Shown: positions 23,105 through 35,005 of the stretch, in pieces
How the letters are laid out: the number at the start of each line of letters is the position of its first letter
Numbering within the stretch: position 1 is the stretch's first letter
Origin: Aedes albopictus
Lineage: Eukaryota; Arthropoda; Insecta; Diptera; Culicidae
Length of the DNA: 64,000 bases
NCBI RefSeq assembly: GCF_035046485.1
Contig: NC_085137.1
Span: 343,222,505-343,286,504 of the forward strand
Reading direction: 5' to 3'
Translations under genes and position numbers: made by a program
The notes under the pieces: generated by a model
The model's database searches: none
Seen by the model: only the letters and a program-made list of their open reading frames with translations
Told to the model about the DNA's origin: nothing

Positions 23105-25180
23105 AATAATAATAACTGGAGTATTCTCTTATGAAACTTCTGAAGTATTCTACAATGTGAAACTGTCAAATTGTGGATGCACCAGTTGAAATGCTTCCCT
23201 AAACGAAAGTGATTCTCGCAGGATCCAGTGATAATTCAGGGCCAGTGTATATCAAAGCCAGAAATTTCATCAGCATGAGAGGTGTAGATTCAATGTGAGT
23301 TTCCCTAAATTTTCGTAGGTCCATCGGTGAAAATCGCGGCGATTTGGGCAACCCCAGTCATTCAATGGAATGCATGTAAAATTCTGCAACACAAGACGCA
23401 GTTTTCAGAATTCACCTGTTGCGTTGTTGTAGGACGTAATTTGAATTACTTGGCAAAGTGAGTCTTGAATTTTCACTCACGAACATTCTCTTTACAGTGG
23501 GCCTCACATTTATACCTTGGTTATAGAGAAGGAGGAAAATCTGCAGGTAACAGAAACAAGTTCTCCACCCCATCTCTGGCACTTCATCTCTCAGCCCTGT
23601 GTTAGCTTCCTCAAGTTCCAAAAGAACGAAGCAAACATAATTATTCTATTTTATTACAGTATATCGAAGGAAAGCTGCTTTGAATTTCTGTTCCATTCTT
23701 CCTAGCCTTTCCGTGGAAATCCGGAAAGGCGATGGGGTTGGTAGACTCAACTGGATGTTACCTTTCCGTACGCCCCTTCCACCCTTCCAACTCTCGCTCC
23801 AGTCTCCAGTCCACAGATGCTATTGGGTTCCTTTCTTCGCTTGTTGGAAGAGGATTCTCGCTCAAGTAGCGTGAAGTGTTGCTCTATTCAGCACAAAAGA
23901 GCCGAGCCCCTCCTCTCTGGTTCCTGCCGATTGTTTGATTTTCATTCCGAGCACAAAAACAGACCTCCATTGTTGTGGATCCTATAGTAGTGGAACGTTT
24001 GCAGAAAATTGGTGAAAATTAATCACTTTTGATTGAATACAAGATCTTACTCTGGCTGGCGACTGCGACTGACGATGCGACGCTCTGTGCTCGGTTGAAT
24101 TGATGGGAATGTGCCTATTTGACGTTCGTGTGCGGTTGACATTGACTCGATATATGGGATTGATTGGGACTATTCATTGTTACGACATCGTCTGTAAGTT
24201 AAATACTCTTATTGAATTCCACGAAGTTTAGCTTCAGCCATGTTACTAGGAATCCCGCCGAAGTCGTACGCCTCCGAAACCATATCCCGCGTATTCGCAT
24301 CCAGGAATAATTTGATCAGTGAAACTTCATCAAGCGATTAATATTTCATTGGCAGTAGCTGATGTACAATTTATCACGCAAATTGCCAACTGCCAGCTAT
24401 GGGTCGATCCATCTACGCTGCTGGTCCGAGAGTCGTTGTTTCCAGTCACCCTGCCGCACCGGAATCATCGAATTTGTTGGTGAAGCACCAATAGCAGCAA
24501 CACCAACGAACGCAGCACAGGCCAACCATCATCCGGCAACGATGGCGACGTCGACGTCATTCAGCTTCCAGGGTGTTGTAGCGAGCGTTAAACTGGTGTC
24601 ACTGCTGGCAACACATTGAGTGGCAAAACATCCCATCCCCCTACTTCTTTGATGCGTAGTCGTATAGAGCAACTAGCTAGGAAACAGGCTAGGAGGATGT
24701 GAAATACAATTTACGCTTTTTGGATTACGGCAACTGGATGACGAAGAAAATGGTGTTTCAATTTGATACCGGAGAACATTGAATTCACGTGAATGGAATG
24801 AAAATAATCTGTTAGAGTCACGTGCTTTGACCAAGTCTTCATCACTATCGTTATGGAAGAACGTTTTCACTTGAAACACTAGCAAAATTTAAACTTTAGG
24901 CTATATTTTATTATCATTGGTAACACGATTCATCTAAAATTTGACCTTACTACGAGAAAAATGCAGAAAATGTAATTGAAGATTAATTGTATAAGATGTT
25001 GATGCGATTAAATTATATTTTTCCATAAAACGTTGATCCATCCTACTATACATTTACACCGCAGGAATCTGAAATGGTGTGATTTGAAGAGATCGTTTTG
25101 GTCACGATTTTGTTCTCTTGCATTTATGAAGACTTTGACAATTTCTTCACTTATAATCTTACCCAACGTTTACATGCTAT
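23105..25180. other. Unique, partly GC-balanced non-coding sequence
   Basis: The stretch 23700-24650 has host-like composition. The sequence around 24360-24619 opens a plus-strand frame of 85 codons with no known domain and no clear splice sites. From 24900 onward it is AT-rich. Nothing supports a gene call. Confidence 0.3.
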
Positions 25181-26315
25181 CAAAAAAGCCACAATTTGAT
25201 TTATCGCTTTGACATTTATTTTGTTCACTTTTATAATTCCGCTTTTTGATGTGCAGCTTGCATGGGTTTTGTTAAATTTTACGTTTGACCACTTCCGGCG
25301 GGACTCAAATATGGTCTTAGACTATGTTTTTGTCAACTGTTCATCGGGTTACCTGAAAAGCCGAAAATTAATGTGATCTGAGGCTATTTTCTTGCTAACC
25401 GTTCGGAAATTTTTTGAAAAAGCCGCGATTTCATGTATCGCATACATGATTTTGGTTCACTTCTATTAAATCACTTCCGATGGAACACCCGCAACCGATT
25501 CCGAAATATTATTACAAGTTCTAGATGTGGCCTGAGACTATTTTCTTGTCGACCGCTCATCAGATTATCAAAAACGCCGCTATGGTTTAGTTCCTTTCTA
25601 TATTTTACCATTTCCGACGCGTTACTCGTCTTGTCACCAGTTCTGGAACACTACCGGTTCTCCCAAATATGGTCTGAGATTATTTGTTGGTTAACCGTTT
25701 ATTTTGTTACTGAATAATTGATATTCATATTGAGTCATTGATATGTCGCATGTATTGGTTCTCTTTTACATTTGACCATTTCTGGCGGGACACGCGTAAT
25801 CGGTTCCGTAACACTGATATGGCTTGCGTCTATTTTCTTGCAACTGTTCATCATGTTACCTAAAAGCCGTGATTTGAGGTATCGCATGCCTACCTCACCG
25901 GTCTGAGACTGTTTTCTTGCTAACTGTCCATCAGGATATCGAAATTGCCGCAATTTGATGTGTCGCATGCAAAGATTTGGTTCACTTTTATATTTGGCCA
26001 CTTTCGGCGGGACACCCGGAACCGGTTCCGGAACACTACAGGTTCAGATTTGGTCTGAGACTGTTTTCTTGCTAACTGTTCATCAAATGCCGCAGTTTGA
26101 TATGTCGCATGTATATGTTTGTTACATTTTTATGTATGGCCCCTTCCAAGGGTACTGGTCCGGAACACATAAATGGCCATAACTCCGGAACGGCTGGACC
26201 GATCCGAACCATTTTCAGTAGGAAACAATAGGACCAGATTCCACGTCGTTCTATCAAAAAGTCGTTTTTGGAGTGAACATATAGCCTTTCCAGTACACTT
26301 AGTGTACGAGAAAGG
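25181..26315. repeat. Diverged tandem repeat of about 150 bp
   Basis: About seven units can be followed by their landmarks: GCCGCGATTTGATGTATCGC, then TTCACTTTTATATTTGACCA, then CGGGACACCCGGAACCGGTT, then TGGTCTGAGACTATTTTCTT. Units start near 25185, 25423, 25577, 25735, 25866, 25947 and 26090, and some are internally deleted. The last unit runs into CGAGAAAGGCAAAAAAAT near 26305, which may be the end of a mobile element that carries the array. Short frames here are repeat artefacts. Confidence 0.75.
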
Positions 26316-26950
26316 CAAAAAAATATTCAGTTAAAAATGGCCATTTTTTTGTGTACTGGGCTGTAAATGCTCTGAAGAAATCAAAGGAGCAATTTCGGAA
26401 GGAGTCGCACCAGGAATGTCTAGAGGAGTTCCCGAGGAAACATTTCCAAGGGATTCTCCATAAATTTCTCTTGGAATTTCTTCAGCAGTGCCTACTGAGA
26501 TTTTTCCGAAGATTTATCCTAAAATTCCTACAGGATTTCCTCTTGGAATTCCTCCAAGTAGTCCTCTTGATGCTTCATCGAGACTTGCTCCTGTGATTTC
26601 TGCAGAGATTTCTTCAAGGAATTCCTACAGAAGTACACAAAGAAATACCAAGAGGAATTCTTGGAGAAAGCCGTGGAGAGTTGCCTTCAAAAGTCTGTAG
26701 AATTCCAGCAGGAATCTAATATCTGGTGAAATCTTTGGAGAGATCACTGAAGGAACTGAAGCACGGATTTCGCGCCAACTCGAACAAATGGTGTCAACGC
26801 CCTCTCAGATCACAATGGAAATTTCTTTTTGTGTAGACCTTGCTTAGATAAGCTACTATGCAAACTTAATTTCTATATTTTTTCTAGACTATCTTTCGAA
26901 ACTAATCTTATTTTACCGATTGTTTTCAAATATGTTTAATAAAAAGGCAT
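26316..26950. other. Degenerate repeat remnant and AT-rich sequence
   Basis: From 26380 to 26740 there is short-period GGAATTCC-type repeat. The rest is AT-rich without recognisable features. Confidence 0.4.
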
Positions 26951-27600
26951 TTTTTTTATTATCGTATAAATTGGGCTGAAGGGTCTCAGATTTTCATAAA
27001 ACTTTTTCCACATGCCAGGCCTCATAGATGGATGAATAAAAAAATTAGGAAAAATTCGGGGTCGCCCGACTTTCCCAGAAAGTCAAAAAAATATGAACTG
27101 GAAAAAGTTTTCCACAAAATTTTCCACAGTTGAGAAAATTCGTAAAGAAAAGCCGGAAAAACTATGCCCGAACTTGTGGAAAATATTCAAAAAAATATTT
27201 TTGAGAAGGTGAAGCTTTGATCGCTGAAATTTTTGGAATGCATTTTTTTTTCTTTCCTGAGTTATAACCAATTTTGTGGAAAATTACCATGTAAGCCAAT
27301 ATTATATGGTCATTTTTCACAAAATTGGCCATAACTCAGGAATGGGAAAAAGTGCATTCAAAAAATTTCAGCGATCAAAGCTTATGAAATTACCTTCTCA
27401 AAAATATTTTTTTGAAAATTTTCCTCGAGTTCGGGCATAGTTTTTTTCCGGTTTTTCTTTATGAATTTTCTCAACTGTGGAAAATTTTGTGGAAAACTTT
27501 TTTCAGTTCATATTTTTTTTTGGATTTCTGAGAAAATTTGCTTTTATTTTCTAAAAAAAACTTTGTTTCTACAATGCTTCGTTCTTGATTTATGCTTTTT
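26951..27600. mobile_element. Foldback element, TTTTTTATTATCGTA family, deleted copy
   Basis: The element is a large palindrome centred near 27305. The left arm has GAAAAAGTTTTCCACAAAAT and GAAATTTTTGGAATGCATTT; the right arm repeats them inverted (TGCATTCAAAAAATTTCAGC, ATTTTGTGGAAAACTTTTTT). A longer relative lies at 47588-49000. Its outer right arm is shortened. It has no coding frame. Confidence 0.75.
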
Positions 27601-27674
27601 CCCGGGGAACTCCTGCAGCAATTCTCAAAAATCCACTAAAACGCATTTACTACTACTTCACTTTTAGTGTAGAA

Positions 27675-28059
27675 CAGAGCTGCCCAACCTTTTTCGCTTG
27701 TTTCATACATTTTTGGTCCGCGTGATCGTAAAAAATGGTCAGATGATAGATCTTTTAGCATCAAATGGATGCCTGGTATTAGGGCTAATAGATTCATGTA
27801 TCAAAGTTCAAATTTAACTTATCCTCTTAGCTACCGTGGCAATCCACGGCAAAAATTGATCCGGCCCGCGGGCCGGACTCTTTCTTATGTTCAACTGCAC
27901 TGGTAGCTAAAAGTTATCAACAAATTCTAACTTTTCACTTGAATGAGTTAGATGTAACACTAAGCTTTTATTTAATGACAAAATATGGCATGTTTGATTG
28001 TTTTGTGGACATACCGATTGAAAATGTTTGAAACATGCTAAAAAGGTTGGGCAGCCCTG
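27675..28059. mobile_element. hAT MITE with 8-bp target duplication
   Basis: The termini CAGAGCTGCCCAACCTTTTT and AAAAAGGTTGGGCAGCCCTG are inverted with a single mismatch over 20 bp. They are flanked by an exact duplication, GTGTAGAA, at 27667-27674 and 28060-28067. CAGGGCTGCCCAACC-type ends and an 8-bp duplication identify a hAT-derived element. The interior has the palindrome GGCCCGCGGGCC near 27870 and no frame. Confidence 0.92.
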
Positions 28060-28067
28060 GTGTAGAA

Positions 28068-29396
28068 TAAGCAAATTGTTAAAATACGCAAAAATTAAAA
28101 AAAAAAACTACTTCACTTTGCAAAAAACAGACAGAAATGACACTCTTAAAGAAAACTAGACAGGACAAGAAAATTCCTTTTTATTCCACGACTTGCAGAT
28201 TTCTTCAGTGTCGAGCACTCACAGCTTTGCAAACTTTCGAAATATTGGCCATTCGCTAAAAGCGTTCTATCTCAGCTTCTAGACAAACTATTTTAAATCT
28301 ATTTTTTCAAGAATTAATGCAACACAATAGTATCCATATCTGATAAAACTATCATGGTTAAAAATTTAAAAAAGGTGGGGCATTCTTGCAGGAATTCTTA
28401 GAATAAGTTAAGCAGTTTCGCAAGAAATTCCCTCAAGGGTTCCTTCAGGGGTTCTTTAGGAAAATCCTTCAAGGATTGGTACAGAAGTTCTTGCATATAT
28501 TCTACATTATTTGGGATTTCTCCAGGAGTTCTTCCGGAAATTTTCAACAAAACTCATCTTAAAATTTCGGAGGAGTTTCTCGGGGAATTGCATCAAAGAT
28601 CGCTGCAATTCGAGAAAAAAAATCTCATAGAAATTCGGAAATTTCTCAAGATATTTATTTTAGAAGTGCAGATTTTACTGCAGAAAATACTCCACAATCT
28701 ATTCCATGGCATCTCTTGAATTGTGTTAAGACATTCTTCAATGAATACTTGCAGAAGGTTCTCCAGTTCTGTCAGGTATTATTTTGAAAATTCCATCAAA
28801 AATTTTATTTTTTTTCGGATATTTCTTCAAATAATTGCTCTCTGGTAAAAAAAAAATCTGATTGTTTAGGATTTCCTTCTGAAATTTGTCAGGGTAGTTC
28901 CTCGCGGATTTTAGTGTGCTAATCCTTTCAGAAATTGGGAAATATCTAAACATTCTTCCATTGGTATCTGCAGCAGTTCTTTCAAGGATTTCTTCAGAAA
29001 ATCTTCCAAGGATCATTCAGAAATATATCCAAATTTTCTTCAATAATTCCACCAGTACTTTTGTCTGAAAGTCTGAAAGAATCTCTGGAGGAGTTCTTGC
29101 TTGAATCAATAAAAGTGATAATGCAAGAAATTTCAAAGGAATTCCTGCACAATTTTCTTTATGAGTCTCTAAGAAAAAAATCTGAACGCCATCCTGTGAG
29201 AATTTTCAATGGAATTCGTAAAGCAGTACCTGAACAAATCACTGGTGAACTTCGTGGAGAAATACGTGTACAAATTCCTTCACAGTTCATTTCTTCGGAT
29301 TTTTTTTTTCGGAATTTTGAAGATTCCTTTAGAACTCGGGAAGATTTTCTAAAGAAACCACTTTGAAACATCTTTGAAAGAATTTCTATAGGAAAA
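28068..29396. repeat. AT-rich sequence with degenerate repeat
   Basis: After about 300 AT-rich bases with no feature, 28380-29390 shows diverged TTCCTTCAGGAATTC-type repeat, mainly in the reverse orientation up to about 29050 and forward after that. No gene is seen. Confidence 0.5.
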
Positions 29397-29560
29397 GGCT
29401 TTGTGGCCGAGGGGTTAGCGGCGTCAGTCGTGTCTCGTTAGCCTCAGAGTGTGGGTTCGATTCCCGCTCCAGTCGGGGAAAGCTTTTCATCAAACGGAAA
29501 ATTCTTTTCTGGGCCACTGGGTGTTCAAATGTGTTATCTCCGTTGTCAAGTGTCAGTATG
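29397..29560 (+). mobile_element. tRNA-derived SINE, second family
   Basis: The head GGCCGAGGGGTTAGCGGCGT has a serine/leucine-tRNA-like A box. GTGTGGGTTCGATTCCCGCTCC contains the B box and continues CAGTCGGGGAAAGC, the same post-head sequence as in the SINE at 48151. A body of about 90 bp follows. The 3' end runs into A/T-rich simple sequence, so the tail and duplication cannot be fixed. Confidence 0.65.
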
Positions 29561-29561
29561 T

Positions 29562-29700
29562 ATTTGGAATTTTTAGAAATTTTTGGATTTTGGAATTTTT
29601 GATTTTTAAGAATTTTTAATTTTTTTGGAATTTATTGAGTTTTTTTTTAATTTTAAACATTTTTGGAATTTTTGGAATTTGTCTAATGTGCATTGGAAAG
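29562..29700. repeat. Reverse-oriented 9-bp repeat remnant
   Basis: GGAATTTTTAGAAATTTTTG and similar words are the reverse complement of the minisatellite at 30335-32470. They form a small inverted counterpart about 0.7 kb to its left. Confidence 0.6.
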
Positions 29701-30334
29701 TCGCCTATGTGATTTCCGTTTTTTTAATTATTATAAATTTGGAAAAACTACCATTGGAATGTTGGATATCTTCGCAATTTTTTTTGGTATTTCTTCGGAA
29801 ATTTCCCCTAGTGGTTCTTAAAAAAAATCTTCGGAATTTTTAAGAAATTCTGCCAGGTTTCTTCGGAGACCAGATGTTAAGCATATCTGGTAGAGAGAAA
29901 AGATCGGAATTACTCGCGAAATTTATTCAAGGAAATCTTTTCGGCATTTTCAGAATTTATCTCAAAGTTTTCTTAATTAATGTTTCCGGGAAATCCCTTA
30001 GAAATTTCTCTGGAGGTTTCCGGAAGTTTCGTTTAGAAAATATTCTATGGATTTATTTCAATATCGCTCCTGGGATTCAGTCCTAAAATATGGGATATTT
30101 TCTGTCAGAAATTCCTCCAGCCAATTCTCCGGGACTTTTACCAGGGATTCTTCAAGACAATTCTCAATGGCTTTTCAGGTTTTCCCCAAGAATTTCTGCA
30201 GACATTTCTTGAACAATTTTTATTGTGTTTTCCTTTTGAATATTCGCGATGCATTACAAGAAATTCTTCTGGGGACTCGTTTAAGAATTAAGAAATTTTT
30301 TTCACCGTCTTTGGCCAGAGACCGTTCAGACTTA
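29701..30334. other. AT-rich spacer with degenerate repeat
   Basis: Diverged TTCCTCCAGG/GGAATTTC words are visible. There is no gene, RNA or element end. Confidence 0.4.
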
Positions 30335-31734
30335 ACATTACAAAAATTCCAAAAATTCCAATTTTTTGCCAAAAAATCCAAAAAATCCAAAACTTCCAAA
30401 AATTCAAAAAAATTCCAAAAATTTAAAAAATTCCAAAAATTTAAAAAATTCCAAAAGTTTTCAAAAATTTCACAAATTTCATAAATTACAAAATAAAACA
30501 GAAATCGAAAAAAATCCAAAAATACAAAAAAAATAAAAATTCTAAAAATTCTAAAAATTCTAAAAATTCTAAAAATTCTAAAAATTCTAGAAATTCTAAA
30601 AATTCTAAAAATTCTAAAAATTCTAAAAATTCTAAAAATTCTAAAATTTTTAAAAAATCTAAAAATTCTGAAAATTCTAAAAATTCTAAAAATTCTAAAA
30701 ATTCTAAAAATTCTAAAAATTCTAAAAATTCTAAAAATTCTAAAAATTCTAAAAAATCTAAAAATTCTAAAAATTCTAAAAATTCTAAAAATTCTAAAAA
30801 TTCTAAAAATTCTAAAAATTCTAAAAATTCTAAAAATTCTAAAAATTCTAAAAATTCTAAAAATTCTAAAAATTCTAAAAATTCTAAAAATTCTAAAAAT
30901 TCTAAAAATTCTAAAAATTCTAAAAATTCTAAAAATTCTAAAAATTCTAAAAATTCTAAAAATTCTAAAAATTCTAAAAATTCTAAAAATTCTAAAAATT
31001 CTAAAAATTCTAAAAATTCTAAAAATTCTAAAAATTCTAAAAATTCTAAAAATTCTAAAAATTTTAAAAATTCTAAAAATTCTAAAAATTCTAAAAATTC
31101 TAAAAATTCTAAAAAATTCTAAAAATTCTAAAAATTCTAAAAATTCTAAAAATTCTAAAAATTCTAAAAATTCTAAAAATTCTAAAAATTCTAAAAATTC
31201 TAAAAATTCTAAAAATTCTAAAAAATTCTAAAAATTCTAAAAATTCTAAAAATTCTAAAAATTCTAAAAATTCTAAAAATTCTAAAAATTCTAAAAAATT
31301 CTAAAAATTCTAAAAATTCTAAAAATTCTAAAAATTCTAAAAATTCTAAAAATTCTAAAAATTCTAAAAATTCTAAAAATTCTAAAAATTCTAAAAATTC
31401 TAAAAATTCTAAAAATTCTAAAAATTCTAAAAATTCTAAAAATTCTAAAAATTCTAAAAATTCTAAAAATTCTAAAAATTCTAAAAATTCTAAAAATTCT
31501 AAAAATTCTAAAAATTCTAAAAATTTTAAAAATTCTAAAATTTCTAAAAATTCTAAAAATTCAAAAAATTCTAAAAATTCTAAAAATTCTAAAAAATCTA
31601 AAAATTCTAAAAATTTTAAAAATTTTAAAAATTCTAAAAATTCTAAAAATTCTAAAAATTCCAAAAATTCCAAAAAATCCAAAACTTCAAATATTCCAAA
31701 AGTTTTTAAAATTAAAAAACACTCAAAAAAAATC
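30335..31734. repeat. 9-bp minisatellite, TTCTAAAAA block
   Basis: After a diverged lead-in (30335-30534, mostly TTCCAAAAA-like), TTCTAAAAA repeats almost perfectly from 30535 to about 31655, over 100 units. There are scattered one-base variants (for example at 30645-30655, 31063 and 31525) and occasional 10-bp units that shift phase. The minus-strand frame, an LEF repeat, is a period artefact. Confidence 0.97.
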
Positions 31735-32470
31735 TAAAAATTCCAAAAGTTCTAAAAATTTCAAAAATTCCAAAAATTCCAAAAATTCCAAAAATTCCAT
31801 AAATTCCAAAAATTCCAAAAATTCCAAAAATTCCAAAAATTCCAAAAATTCCAAAAATTCCAAAAATTCCAAAAATTCCAAAAATTCCAAAAATTCCAAA
31901 AATTCCAAAAATTCCAAAAATTCCAAAAATTCCAAAAATTCCAAAAATTCCAAAAATTCCAAAAATTCCAAAAATTCCAAAAATTCCAAAAATTCCAAAA
32001 ATTCCAAAAATTCCAAAAATTCCAAAAATTCCAAAAATTCCAAAAATTCCAAAAATTCCAAAAATTCCAAAAATTCCAAAAATTCCAAAAATTCCAAAAA
32101 TTCCAAAAATTCCAAAAATTCCAAAAATTCCAAAAATTCCAAAAATTCCAAAAATTCCAAAAATTCCAAAAATTCCAAAAATTCCAAAAATTTCAAAAAT
32201 TCCAAAAATTCCAAAAATTCCAAAAATTCCAAAAATTCCAAAAATTCCAAAAATTCCAAAAATTCCAAAAATTCAAAAAATTCCAAAAATTCCAAAAGTT
32301 CCAAAATTTCTAAAAATTCCTAATATTTTAACAATTCCAAAAAATCAAAATTTTTGCTTAAAAAACCCAAAAGTCCAAAATTTCCACAATTTTCAAAAGC
32401 TCCAAAAATTCCAAATATTCCAAAAATTAGAAAATTCCAAAAAATTTCAAAATTTCCAAAAAAATTGAAA
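31735..32470. repeat. 9-bp minisatellite, TTCCAAAAA block
   Basis: The unit changes sharply to TTCCAAAAA and is nearly uniform from 31755 to 32300 (about 60 units), then decays to 32470. The two blocks differ by a single fixed T/C position. A short diverged junction lies at 31655-31740. Confidence 0.97.
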
Positions 32471-32932
32471 TTTACAAAATTCTGCACTATGTCAGAATGA
32501 GCAGATGTTTTTGATACAGTGAAATTCAAATAAAAATTTCTGAAGTTTTCACTGGAAACAATTGTACACTGTTAGAGTTTTTTAGAAATTTGGAACAGTG
32601 TTGCTAGTTGTACAGTCAAAATGGTGCACACTGATTTTAAAATGTTGAAAAGTACCCAAAATTTGAAAACACAGTTTTATTTGTTTGAATTGTTAAAAAA
32701 AAAATACTGAAATATTTTGAAGAAATTTTTGCACTTATTATGCCTTACTTGGAGAACTATACCTGCGACAATATCTGCGACAATGTCTGCGCCAATACTA
32801 AACCGATTTTAATAAAATTTCTATGGTTCCAACTGCACAAATTGAAATTGAATTGATAATATATTTTTGTGCACGCATTCAAAAGTTATACATTATTTTG
32901 TGTGCCTCACTTTTTTCGAGACTGTAATGTTT
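32471..32932. other. AT-rich sequence between minisatellite and gypsy LTR
   Basis: I see no frame, RNA or element terminus in this interval. It is AT-rich and unique at the resolution I can read. Confidence 0.4.
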
Positions 32933-33114
32933 AGAGACAGACTTTCGGAGATAGCTTGAGAATACTAAGAGGGTTGTTTCTAGTTAGCTCGTCAGACGTA
33001 GAGTCATTTGTTCTACGTGTTTATTCTCAGTTTATATGATTCGATAGCGTTACGCGCATTACATTAAGAGCGAACATTCGTTCGCTATCTCCGTCATTAG
33101 ACAGGGACATAACA
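32933..33114 (-). mobile_element. Gypsy 3' LTR
   Basis: Read on the minus strand, the LTR starts TGTTATGTCCCTGTCTAATG and ends CTAAACATTACA, a TG...CA structure of 182 bp. It contains the polyadenylation signal AATAAA (GAGAATAAACACG). Immediately before it on that strand is the purine tract AAGGGTGAAGAGC, placed where a polypurine tract should be. It follows the integrase tail at 33265-33744 by 150 bp, as expected for the 3' end of a Ty3/gypsy element. No 5' LTR is present in the window. Confidence 0.75.
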
Positions 33115-33264
33115 GCTCTTCACCCTTAAGAGCTTACATAACACCAATCGAAACTTTTTTTTTTCTTACACTATCAATATACACTGATTTCAATTCGAGC
33201 TGTATCAATACAAAACTTCATTAAAATTCGAAAACACATTAGTTCACCATATCTTATAGAAAGT

Positions 33265-33744
33265 TCAATTATACACATAATTTTTATCAATATTTTGTTT
33301 TCGCACTCGTTTGGACCTTCGTGGCGTGTCTTCGGAAGAGAAAGAGTTCCTTCGTTTTCGTCTCAGTCGCACAGCAACCTCAGGACCTCTCCCATTTCCG
33401 TTGCTGCTGTCATCCATCTGATTCGTTGCAACCCTCTGGTTCGTTGCAACTCTTACTTCTTCAACTGATGACGTTATCATTGGTCTGGGAGGGGATTCCA
33501 AGCGCCTTGGTAATCTAAGCTGATTTCGATGGACCATAGTTGGCACGTTTCCAATCACGATCTGGAATGTATTTTTAGAGAATCTCTTGAGAAAATGCCC
33601 TTTTAACCATTTGGCCGTAATGTGAGGGTTATGATTTTTGAACCATACTTCCTCACCCTCTGTTAAATTGTTAATAGGGTCGGTTGTCAAGTTAGCATTA
33701 TTATTACATCCCAAACCATTGCACAATGGTCCGAGGACCAACAT
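33265..33744 (-). pseudogene. Ty3/gypsy pol C-terminus (integrase tail), 5'-truncated
   Basis: The 159-codon frame contains VWFKNHNPHITAKWLKGHF and KNTFQIVIGNVPTMVHRNQL, a tail in which the chromatin-proximal end of gypsy integrases lists the GPY-like W...G...F/V...V pattern. It is followed by a basic, serine-rich end (RLRRKRRNSFSSEDTPRRSK). Integrase core and all upstream gag-pol are missing. Left of codon 1 (above 33744) the frame stops within eight codons and the sequence changes character, so the element is broken there. The remaining part keeps an intact stop at 33265 and its own 3' LTR at 32933-33114. Confidence 0.7.
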
Positions 33745-35005
33745 TAAGTGGAAAAAATTAATAACTCAAAAACCATCCAAGAGAGAGTCTTCATGTCTTC
33801 TAGACATTTGCTCGTGAGTCCAAGCCACGTTATATGCAAAAGTGTCCTAAACGCCAAATCTTAAAATACTTCATATTTCAGCACCTAACTTTTTTATTTC
33901 AAAAGATATCGAAATAAAATGTTCTGCAAAGTTGAAGAAGGTAAAAACCCTGACAACTTTCTCGAAGAGCAGTTTTTTCTATCTTATAACTTATTGAAGA
34001 AATAAAAAGTCCGAAATCGGTTTTTTTGTCATATGTCAAAAACTATCATTTTTTCAAGCCTACTATGTTCAGAGCAATTGTACATATTGCCAAAATACAC
34101 ATTTCGTCAGAAGACATCAAAGCTGTACGATGTTTCTATTAAAAGATATAAGTATTTTTGTACTTTTTTAAGCCAATTTTTCTAGCGTAACATTTGAAAA
34201 AGGCGCAAGTGAATCTTTTATTTTCTCCCACCACCGGATCTAGTATGACAAAAACTGCATTTTAACAAATTTTGGAGAGGGTGTTTTTTTGTTTTGCGTT
34301 TTAAATGTGATTTGACTATGACCGTATTTTAGGCATCAAATTCACGAAAAATGACATCCATAATGTCCGAGTTCAGCATCTACTCGTGTTTCAAGATCAC
34401 TTATCTTAAACATTCGAGTAGCGATGAACCCAATGTTGTCTTTTTGGTTTTGTTTTGTTCCTTTGTGTAAGTGAGCAAAAATATAAAACAAATTCCCTAT
34501 AGTTTTTCGATTTCTTAATTCATCAGATATATGCATCTGGTGATCGTATGCAAATTTTAAATTGAATTGTGGACCGTCCAGTTTTATATCTTTGACATAT
34601 ATTATGAAAGGCCTTTGATCCTAGGATAGGATGCGACACGTAGTCAGTCAATTTGAGACCGATTTGCTGTCAAACGGAGACCAGTCGCTGATTGGTCGAA
34701 ATTGATATCCGTTTGCTGCGATCATATCGCTTTGTTGTTGGCTTGGCCGTGTTGCTAGTTTGTAGGTTTAGCATTTGATACCAATATTTAAAATCATTGT
34801 ATTTTTTATTCAAGCTTTATCGCCTCAAATATGTCAGCATTCAAAAGCAAATCAACCTAATGTGACTCCCATGGCTTGACACCGGTTAAAACCATTGGTT
34901 AGCTGAATGTATTACCTAGTTGATGCAACGAAAAAAGCAGGCTGTCATTTCTTTTTTAAATTAAAAATTCGATATTTTCGACCCAATGTCAAAATATTAA
35001 GAATG
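33745..35005. other. AT-rich sequence, probably unclassified interspersed repeat
   Basis: Sentences such as GTCAAAAACTATCATTTTTT and CAGAGCAATTGTACATATTG have the look of mosquito interspersed repeats, but I find no termini. The 34550-34800 part is less AT-rich. No gene is apparent. Confidence 0.3.

Noticed and set aside
31218..32304. Minus-strand frames of 154 and 193 codons encoding an LEF repeat
   Set aside because: Nine-base minisatellite translated; period artefact.
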